Shown here one piece after another: positions 41,514 to 47,740 of a stretch of DNA of 47,740 bases (its first letter is position 1; each line of letters begins with the position of its first letter). The notes beneath the pieces are model-generated. The model was not told where the DNA came from, searched no databases, and saw only the letters and a list, made by a program, of their open reading frames with translations. The DNA lies in the NCBI GenBank assembly GCA_003021105.1, contig PXRG01000012.1, positions 1 through 47,740 of the forward strand. The letters run 5' to 3'. Source of the DNA: Halobacteriales archaeon QS_1_68_17. Lineage in GTDB: Archaea; Halobacteriota; Halobacteria; Halobacteriales; Haloarculaceae. The translations under genes were made by a program, and so were the position numbers.

Positions 41514-41759
41514 ATGCGCCGGGCGACTCTCGCGGTACTGTGCGTGTTTCTGGTGCTGGCAGTCGCCGCGATCACGACCGCCGGCGGGACCGACGGGACC
41601 GGCGGAGAGGCCGCCGACCAGTCCACCAGTGGGGACGGCGGTGCCACAGCGGTCGCGTCAGACGGGCCGTTCAGCGGGTTCACGCTCGGGGCGGGACCTA
41701 CTGGTACCTCCGTCGGTAGCCACCGAGCGGCCGGAGCCGCGGGATCCACCCACCTCTAA
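41514..41759 (+). CDS. Small secreted hypothetical protein
   Basis: 81 residues. MRRATLAVLCVFLVLAVAAI is a Sec-type signal or single helix, followed by a Gly/Thr/Ser/Ala-rich low-complexity tail. A GGAGGA lies 6-11 bp before the ATG. No family is recognised. It could be a chance ORF. Confidence 0.35.
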   Translation: MRRATLAVLCVFLVLAVAAITTAGGTDGTGGEAADQSTSGDGGATAVASDGPFSGFTLGAGPTGTSVGSHRAAGAAGSTHL

Positions 41760-41789
41760 GTGCGAGCGCGGCCAACCGGCTGACGAACC

Positions 41790-42518
41790 ATGGAACTCAC
41801 CTGGCACGGCCACTCGACGTGGCACGTCTCGGTCGGGGACACCGACATCCTGATCGATCCCTTCTTCGACAACCCCCACACGTCGCTGTCCCCAGCGGAG
41901 GTCGACCAGCCGGACTACCTGCTTTTGACCCACGGCCACGCCGACCACATCGCCGACGCCGGCGCGTTCGCCGACGGCGCGACCGTCGTCGGGACGCCGG
42001 AACTGGTCGGCTACGTCGAGGACGAACACGGGGCCGACGACACCGTCGGGATGAACCTCGGCGGGACCGTCGAATGCGGCGACGCCTACGTGACGATGCA
42101 CCGTGCCGACCACACCAACGGCATCAACACCGGCTACGAGCACGACGCCGGGATGCCAGCGGGCTACGTCATCGGCGACACGAAGCCGACGCAGGTCGCG
42201 GACGCCGACCCGGAGACGTTCTACCACGCGGGCGACACGGGGCTGATGACGGAGATGCGCGACGTGATCGGACCGTTCCTCGAACCCGACGCGGCGGCCG
42301 TCCCGGTCGGCGACCACTTCACGATGGGACCGATGCAGGCCGCCATCGCGGTCGACTGGCTCGACGTCGACCACGCGTTCCCGATGCACTACGACACCTT
42401 CCCGCCGATCGAGATCGACGTCGAGAACTTCGTCCGCGAGGTCGACGGCACCGGCAGCGACGCCGAGGTCCACGTCCTCGAGGGCGACGAGTCGTTCGAC
42501 CTCTCGGACGCCTCGTGA
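41790..42518 (+). CDS. UPF0173-type metal-dependent hydrolase (metallo-beta-lactamase fold)
   Basis: 242 residues. The metal motif is His48-x-His50-x-Asp52-His53 ([11 protein letters not shown]). [26 protein letters not shown] and [10 protein letters not shown] complete the UPF0173 pattern. It is a zinc-dependent hydrolase whose natural substrate is not established. No link to neighbours is seen. Confidence 0.9.
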   Translation: MELTWHGHSTWHVSVGDTDILIDPFFDNPHTSLSPAEVDQPDYLLLTHGHADHIADAGAFADGATVVGTPELVGYVEDEHGADDTVGMNLGGTVECGDAYVTMHRADHTNGINTGYEHDAGMPAGYVIGDTKPTQVADADPETFYHAGDTGLMTEMRDVIGPFLEPDAAAVPVGDHFTMGPMQAAIAVDWLDVDHAFPMHYDTFPPIEIDVENFVREVDGTGSDAEVHVLEGDESFDLSDAS

Positions 42519-42567
42519 TCGCTCCGGACCGGGGCTTCTTTCGGGCCGGGCGGTCTACCCACCGTCG

Positions 42568-42723
42568 ATGCCACCGAGTCAGGATCAACTCGACCGTGCG
42601 GGCTCGCAGGCGAGTTACATTCTCGAAGAGTGGAGCGACGACCCGGCGATCATGCAGACCCAGGCGCTCTGTTACGTCGGGGCACAGCTAGAGCGGATCG
42701 CCGACGCGCTCGAAGAGGAGTGA
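42568..42723 (+). CDS. Small helical hypothetical protein
   Basis: 51 residues, very acidic and mostly helical (MPPSQDQLDRAGSQASYILE, then LCYVGAQLERIADALEEE). It follows the hydrolase gene by 49 bp on the same strand. Composition and codon use are normal for haloarchaea. Function unknown. Confidence 0.5.
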   Translation: MPPSQDQLDRAGSQASYILEEWSDDPAIMQTQALCYVGAQLERIADALEEE

Positions 42724-42819
42724 CCGACACCGGACCCGGACCGGAACAGGAGTAAGAACAGGCGCCGGCCCAAATCGGGGAGCCGACCGTCCGGGCCGGC
42801 CGTCCCCGTCGACCGGGAT

Positions 42820-45800
42820 CTACGGCGCTATCCGGTTCGCGTCGGCTTCCGGCGCTGCACGGGAAGCCAGGCCACTCCCGTCTAGCGATCCGGCCGTGTC
42901 GGTCGACGAGGGGGTCGGAGTCGGAGTGGGTTCGCCGGCCGCGTCGGTCGTGTTCGTCCCGCTACCGTCGGCGGTGGCGTTCGTCCCGTTGCCGTTGGTC
43001 TGGTTCCCGCCGTCATTGCCGGTCTGGATCACCTGCTCCTGGAGGGTGACGGTCGTGGCCGTCTCGTTCTCCCCGATGACCTGGCCTTCGGTGACGTTGG
43101 CCCGGCCGCGCCAGACCGAGAGGTTGCCGTCGGGACCCTGCTGGACCCCCGTCGAGAAGACGTAGGAACTCCTGGCCCGGACACTCACGTTCGTGTACCC
43201 TTTCGAGGTGCCCCACTTCTCGTAGCCGGTCGTCGAGTAGGGCACCGTCATCTCGAAGTTGCCCTCGTCGTCGGTCCGGACCCGCTGGCGGTAGGTGAAC
43301 GTCGAGTTCGTCTCCGGCGAGTACATCTGGACCTGTGCGCTGACGTTCGTGTTCGGCGGTCCCTGCCCCCGGATGGTCCCGCCGGGGACGCGCTCGAAGA
43401 TCTTCACCCACGCGGGTGATTTGGTGGGCAGCAGCGTCTGGCTGGCCCGTCTCCCGGTGAGGTTCAGGCTCCGGGCTTCGGTCTGGAGGCCACGGAGGTA
43501 GCCCGACCCGCGCTCGCCCGCGGAGGCGTTCGAGTTCCGGACGAGCCGGTAGTGTTCGAGCGCCGGGATCCGTTCGCTGGGGTTCGGACCGACGCCCCCG
43601 ACCTGTGCGGTCCCGTCCTCGCGGACGAACTGCCGGGCGGCCTGCATACTGTCGAAAAACCGCACCGACTGGCCGTTCCGCGGCAGTACTCGAACCGGGC
43701 CGTTCCGGGTCTGGACCGTGTCCCAGTCCGTCACGACCGGCCGCGGTGACACCGCGCTGCCGTGGAATAGCCACAGCCGGACGCTCATGCTGTTGTAGTA
43801 CTTCTGGCTCCGGTGGTAGTATGCGAGCCGTGCTCCCTGCCGCGTCGGCCTGACGACCGGTTGGAAGAAGTCCGACCGGGAGACGTTCGGGGCGAACACC
43901 GTCGGCGCGAAGAACTTTCCGCCGTACCGGCCGTAGACGCTGGCCATCTTCCAGTCGACGGCCACGTAACGGGTCCCCTCGGCCTCGGCCATCTCCCCGC
44001 CGACGACCGACGCGGCCTCGCTTTCGTTTTGCGACAGCAGGAACTTCGCGGCGGTCGTGGCTCCCTCCTGGAACGGGTTCGCGTTCGGGATGCGCTCGCC
44101 CTCGGCCGTGATCCAGTGGCCGTAGTCCCACCAGGACATGACGCCGTAACTCCCGGCCTGGTAGTCGTAGTCGTCCTGCGACGAGAGAGTCCCGTAGTAC
44201 GCGATTTCGTTGTTCGCACCCTCGTACTGACCGGGTCTAGGCGTCTCGTTGGCCATCCAGTCCAGGGTCGGCTCCCACCCCTCGATCCCCGCGCCGGGGC
44301 CGGCGTTTTTGGTCTGGCTGGCGATGGTGAGCCCGCCCGCCCCTGACGTCACGAGCACGATGGGGGCAGTCACGACGAGCAACACGGCCAGCACCGTCAA
44401 CACCTGGTAGGTTTCGATGCTGGCGGTCTTCGCGTCGGGCGAGACGAACCGGAGCACCTGGCCGACGAAGTAGGCGTTCAGCACCGCGATGGGCCCGACG
44501 AGGTAGTAGTCGAACCGCCGCTGGGTCAGCGTCGCCATTAGCAGGAAGACCCCCCAGATGACGACCAGGAGAACGCCCGGGGAGGCGTCGTCCTCGCGGA
44601 CCTGCTGGACGAGCGCGAGCAGCGCGCCAGCCCCGGCCGTGAGGTACGCGAGCCCGTATCGCTGGAAGAACGTGGAAACCGGACGCGAGAGCGGCTGTAC
44701 CTCCCCGACGGTGCCGCCGGTCGGACTCGTCGAGAGGCCGACGATCCGGAGGACCTGGTCGACGAAGTAGTCGAACAGGTCCGGCAGCACGAGTGCCATC
44801 GTACCCGCGCCGGCCAGCAGGATCGCCAGCACTGCCCCGGGGTAGCTCCAGGCCGTCTCGACCGGGAGATCGAGCCGTTCCCACCGGCGGGCCAGCCAGG
44901 CCAGGAAGACACAGCCGGCGGCGACGGCGAGGGCCAGCCCCGGCTGGAGCAACGAGTATTCGATCGCCGATATCGCGGTCGTCTCCAGCGACGCCGTCAC
45001 GAGCACGGCCGCCACGCCGAGCATGACGACGCCGGCGAACGCGAGGTGTTCCGGACTCCGGCCGCGGACGTATTCCGCGCACAGTTGCACGACGAAGTAG
45101 ACGCCGAGGATACCGATCAGGAGGACGCCCGGCGACCACGTCCACAGGTAGAGGGCGATAGCGACGCCGGCCAGGGCTGCCCACCCGACCGGCCGCCTGA
45201 GCGCGGACGCCTCGCGTTCGGTGACGAGTTCCCAGACGGGCTGTTCCCGGTTCGCCACCGAGAGCGCGACCACCACCGCCAGGATCGCGGTGAACTGGAA
45301 GAGCACCTCGGCGACGTGGTGGTCCGCGGTGCCCACGAGGCTCCGGTTGAGGAATCCGCCCGCCGACAGCGCGAGAACGAGGACGCCGACGATGCCTCCG
45401 AAGCGGCCGCCCAGCCGCCTGCCGAGCCCGTAGACCGGCAGCGCCACGAGGGTGCCCAGCACGGCGGGCGCGAAAAGCATGACCAGCCGGATCGTGTGCC
45501 CGCTCGGGTCGCCGAGACCCAAAACGAGCGCGACCACCGCCATGAGCTGGTCGAAAAGCGTCCCGAACTGGCTGGCGTGCGTGCCGTAGGGATAGTAGGT
45601 GTACGGGTCGAACGGCATCGTGGCCGGCCAGTTCCGGACGGTGTAGGTGACCATCCGCAGGTGGTACCAGGGGTCGTTCCCGGAGAACAACACCTCGCCG
45701 TCCCGGATGAAGTTCTGCCAGCTCCGCGCCCGCGTCCAGAGCATGTACGCCAAGAGGACGACGAGCGCGGGGACGTGGTACCAGGCGCGCACACGTTCGA

Positions 45801-45849
45801 GCGCGGTTCCCGTCTGGAGATCCTCGAACCGCCCTCTCCATTGACTCAT
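42820..45849 (-). CDS. aglB: Archaeal oligosaccharyltransferase (STT3 family)
   Basis: 1009 residues. The N-terminal half is a multi-helix membrane domain beginning near residue 20. The first external loop has GNDPWYHLR with the catalytic-loop Asp. The conserved WWDYG motif is at about residue 571 (GVMSWWDYGHWIT), and the C-terminal part is extracellular and beta-rich, ending in a Thr/Asn-rich region. AglB transfers the lipid-linked glycan to Asn in exported proteins. The start at 45849 (MSQWRGRFEDL) is family-like; the 50 codons upstream are not. It is divergent from a pilin-like gene and an AglG-like gene. Confidence 0.93.
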   Translation of the reverse strand: MSQWRGRFEDLQTGTALERVRAWYHVPALVVLLAYMLWTRARSWQNFIRDGEVLFSGNDPWYHLRMVTYTVRNWPATMPFDPYTYYPYGTHASQFGTLFDQLMAVVALVLGLGDPSGHTIRLVMLFAPAVLGTLVALPVYGLGRRLGGRFGGIVGVLVLALSAGGFLNRSLVGTADHHVAEVLFQFTAILAVVVALSVANREQPVWELVTEREASALRRPVGWAALAGVAIALYLWTWSPGVLLIGILGVYFVVQLCAEYVRGRSPEHLAFAGVVMLGVAAVLVTASLETTAISAIEYSLLQPGLALAVAAGCVFLAWLARRWERLDLPVETAWSYPGAVLAILLAGAGTMALVLPDLFDYFVDQVLRIVGLSTSPTGGTVGEVQPLSRPVSTFFQRYGLAYLTAGAGALLALVQQVREDDASPGVLLVVIWGVFLLMATLTQRRFDYYLVGPIAVLNAYFVGQVLRFVSPDAKTASIETYQVLTVLAVLLVVTAPIVLVTSGAGGLTIASQTKNAGPGAGIEGWEPTLDWMANETPRPGQYEGANNEIAYYGTLSSQDDYDYQAGSYGVMSWWDYGHWITAEGERIPNANPFQEGATTAAKFLLSQNESEAASVVGGEMAEAEGTRYVAVDWKMASVYGRYGGKFFAPTVFAPNVSRSDFFQPVVRPTRQGARLAYYHRSQKYYNSMSVRLWLFHGSAVSPRPVVTDWDTVQTRNGPVRVLPRNGQSVRFFDSMQAARQFVREDGTAQVGGVGPNPSERIPALEHYRLVRNSNASAGERGSGYLRGLQTEARSLNLTGRRASQTLLPTKSPAWVKIFERVPGGTIRGQGPPNTNVSAQVQMYSPETNSTFTYRQRVRTDDEGNFEMTVPYSTTGYEKWGTSKGYTNVSVRARSSYVFSTGVQQGPDGNLSVWRGRANVTEGQVIGENETATTVTLQEQVIQTGNDGGNQTNGNGTNATADGSGTNTTDAAGEPTPTPTPSSTDTAGSLDGSGLASRAAPEADANRIAP

Positions 45850-46017
45850 TGGGCGGATTAATTCCCATCGCGCGCATAAGCCTTGTCTTCTATTCCGGAC
45901 CGCTCCAGCCCGTCGTGCCGGGCGGTTCGAACCGCCGTATCCCGTCCGGAAACGTGCGGTTCCCCCACGCGGAAGCCACAAATCGTCAAGCGCCGGCATC
46001 CAAACGTGCGGTACTCG

Positions 46018-46458
46018 ATGGCACCTCGATCAGGGCCGGGAGCCGGCGACCGCGCAGTCTCGGAGACGACGAGCGCGCTCACCCTGGTCGCCGTTGCCGT
46101 CGTCACTGCCGGGGCGCTCGGGGGGATGGTGCTCCTGGAGTCGCCGGACGACGAGGGACCGCCGTCCGGCAACGTCACCTTCGAGCACGACGCGGAGAAC
46201 GGCGCGCTGCTCGTGACCTACCGCGAGGGCGACGAGATCCCGGCCGGCCAGCTACGGATTCGCTCTGCGGACGCGAACACCACCTGGGCGGCAGTCGCCA
46301 ACATGAACGAGTCCGCGCCGGTCACGCCGGGGGCGATCGTCCGGTTGAGCCGGCAAAGCGAGTACGGCGCGGGAGTCGATCGGGGCGACCGGGTCGAACT
46401 CGTCTGGTTCGGCGACGGCGGCAACCAGACGGCGGTGCTCGATAGCTGGCCGTCCTGA
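46018..46458 (+). CDS. Type IV pilin-like protein (class III signal)
   Basis: 146 residues. GDRAVSETTSALTLVAVAVV is the archaeal pilin N-terminus: a charged stretch, cleavage near Arg-Ala, then the hydrophobic assembly helix. The mature domain is acidic and beta-rich, with GNVTFEHDAENGALLV and NTTW/NQT glycosylation-like sequons. It likely forms or caps a pilus or is membrane-anchored. The ATG at 46018 is close to the signal; longer in-frame starts are not. Confidence 0.82.
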   Translation: MAPRSGPGAGDRAVSETTSALTLVAVAVVTAGALGGMVLLESPDDEGPPSGNVTFEHDAENGALLVTYREGDEIPAGQLRIRSADANTTWAAVANMNESAPVTPGAIVRLSRQSEYGAGVDRGDRVELVWFGDGGNQTAVLDSWPS

Positions 46459-46504
46459 GGCCGGAAACGGAAACCCCTTTCCCCGCCCCGTGGCACGCTG
46501 GGGT

Positions 46505-47425
46505 ATGCGCGTCTCGGTCGTCATCTGTACCCACACGCCCGAGCGCTACGAGTCGCTCAGGGAGGCGACCGCCAGCGTCCGCGCCCAGACCCACGCCGAC
46601 GTGGAACTGGTGCTGGTCAGCGACGGCGACCGGGAGGTCTACGAGCGCGTGCGGGCCGACTACGGCGACCGGGACGACGTGATCGTCCACGAGATGGAGC
46701 AAAATCGCGGGCTCGCGGCCAGCCGGAACGCCGGTGCCGACCTGGCGACCGGCGACGTCGTGGCATTCCTCGACGACGACGCGATCGCCGACGAGGAGTG
46801 GATCGCGCGACTCGTCGAGGCCTACGAGTCCGCGGACGCCCTCGCCGCGGGCGGGAGGATGACCCCCGCGTGGGTGGCCGGGAAGCCCGACTTCCTCCCC
46901 GAGGAGTTCTACTGGTTGGTCGGCGTGACCCACCGGGGGTTCGCCGACGCCCCCGGCGAGGTCCGGAACACCTTCGGATCGAACATCTCCTTCCGGGCCG
47001 ACGTCTTCGAGGAACTCGGCGGGTTCGACCCCGACATCCTCGGCCGACGGGGCGGGAAGAACCTCCAGGCCGAGGAGCCCGAACTCTGTGCCCGCCTCCG
47101 CAGGGAGTACGGCCGGGGGGTCTACTACGACCCGGAGGCGACGGTCGCCCACAAGGTGTTCGACTATCGGACCGACCCGCGGTGGTTGCTGAACCGGGCG
47201 TTCTGGCAGGGTTACTCCAAGCGGGTGATGGCCGACCTCGTCCCGGAATCGACCGGCGCGGAAACGGGGTTTCTCGGCATGGTCGTCCGGGAATCGATCC
47301 CGGAACGGATCGCCGGTCTCTTCCGGGGAAGCCGGACCGACGGGCTCCAGTTGCTCGCGCTCGTCGGCTTTACCGCCGCCGTGGGTGCCGGCTACCTCTA
47401 CGGCCTGCTCACCCGGCGGACGTGA
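46505..47425 (+). CDS. aglG: AglG-like family 2 glycosyltransferase
   Basis: 306 residues. GT2 start VSVVICTHTPERYESL, GLAASRNAGADLATGDVVAFLDDDA (the DDD metal site), then WVAGKPDFLPEEFYWLVGVT and GEVRNTFGSNISFRADVF. This matches the AglG group, which adds a glucuronic acid to the lipid-linked glycan in Haloferax. A C-terminal hydrophobic segment anchors it. The start at 46505 gives the usual family N-terminus. It lies near aglB and a second transferase start. The symbol is a probable call. Confidence 0.72.
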   Translation: MRVSVVICTHTPERYESLREATASVRAQTHADVELVLVSDGDREVYERVRADYGDRDDVIVHEMEQNRGLAASRNAGADLATGDVVAFLDDDAIADEEWIARLVEAYESADALAAGGRMTPAWVAGKPDFLPEEFYWLVGVTHRGFADAPGEVRNTFGSNISFRADVFEELGGFDPDILGRRGGKNLQAEEPELCARLRREYGRGVYYDPEATVAHKVFDYRTDPRWLLNRAFWQGYSKRVMADLVPESTGAETGFLGMVVRESIPERIAGLFRGSRTDGLQLLALVGFTAAVGAGYLYGLLTRRT

Positions 47426-47553
47426 GGCCCGACCGGGCCGGTGGCGGATCGTCGGACCGGAATGCTCGCCGACCGACTGCAACGAGTCGCCCGATCCGAC
47501 CGGGCGGGAACGGGTCGCCATTGTTTTAGCCCGAGGGTCCGGATCACGGGGCG

Positions 47554-47740
47554 ATGAGCGCGGATCTGCCGGACGTCTGTGTCGTCACGCACCCGCTCGC
47601 TCCCGCGGGGGAGAACGCCACCCGCAGTCTGCTGGACATCCTCGCCGCGATCACGGGCGTCGTTCTCGTGACCGCCGACCTGCCCCGCGACTCGGCGATC
47701 AGGGACCGGCACGAACTGGTCGAACTCACGCGGAAAGGGG
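47554..47740 (+). CDS. Start of a probable glycosyltransferase (runs off window)
   Basis: 62 residues are visible: MSADLPDVCVVTHPLAPAGE, then TRSLLDILAAITGVVLVTADLP. The opening, with a THPLxPxGE pattern and alternating strands and helices, is like haloarchaeal GT4-type transferases. A TATA-like TTGTTTTAG is 25-33 bp upstream. It follows the AglG-like gene on the same strand, which supports a glycan role. Confidence 0.5.
   Translation, partial: MSADLPDVCVVTHPLAPAGENATRSLLDILAAITGVVLVTADLPRDSAIRDRHELVELTRKG

Noticed and set aside
1-47740. CRISPR arrays, tRNA or rRNA genes
   Set aside because: No regular spaced repeats, cloverleaf-type sequences or conserved rRNA blocks were recognised by eye.

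Overview
The window reads as a haloarchaeal chromosome segment. It is GC-rich and its proteins are strongly acidic. It carries Tat-type lipoprotein signals (twin Arg, then LAGC), TATA boxes about 25-30 bp upstream of starts (many leaderless), and archaeal families such as AglB, MBF1, HalOD1, aMBF1-type zinc-ribbon HTH, class III pilin signals and archaeal TIM. The genus cannot be fixed from this sequence. No rRNA, tRNA or CRISPR array was seen.

Layout. 1-5.8 kb: an iron/siderophore ABC uptake locus on the minus strand with tandem binding-protein genes and paired TTAGG-N4-CCTAA operators; at least four of its seven genes are broken by internal deletions, frameshifts or a MITE. 5.9-9.8 kb: an aldehyde dehydrogenase divergent from two ornithine-cyclodeaminase-family genes. 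9.9-16.7 kb: the most interesting stretch. It holds a 42-residue Gly-Gly/Cys/Trp peptide gene, an ABC-2 exporter, an M50 protease with a PqqD-like N-terminal region, and two paralogous polyprenyl-synthetase-like proteins, mixed with TnpB remnants. It looks like a peptide maturation and export (RiPP or prenylated pheromone) locus. 16.7-20.2 kb: small membrane and hypothetical proteins and DinB polymerase.

20.3-22.7 kb: an Agl23-like membrane glycosyltransferase gene between two identical, inverted MITE copies. 22.9-29.1 kb: glycerol catabolism, glpABC (minus) divergent from glpK (plus), with a palindrome in the shared promoter region. 29.1-32.1 kb: a divergent Cdc6-like ATPase and a HerA-like ATPase. 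32.1-34.8 kb: tpiA, a HalOD1 protein, an IS5-family transposase remnant, an orphan TnpB right end, and MBF1. 34.8-37.0 kb: a tightly overlapping hisC, AK6-like kinase, CDP-alcohol transferase operon. 37.2-37.8 kb: two damaged genes. 37.9-41.4 kb: a CopD-like membrane protein, a Tat-linked GMC dehydrogenase pair with the same iron-type operator, and an FAH-family hydrolase. 41.5-47.7 kb: an MBL hydrolase, small proteins, aglB, a pilin-like protein, an AglG-like glycosyltransferase and the start of another glycosyltransferase.

Functionally, the glp genes and tpiA together cover glycerol entry into glycolysis. aglB, the AglG-like gene and the Agl23-like gene point to N-glycosylation. The iron-type operator links the decaying uptake locus to the GMC dehydrogenase 35 kb away. 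Small mobile elements (three MITE copies, three TnpB right ends, one IS5 remnant) account for much of the gene disruption.
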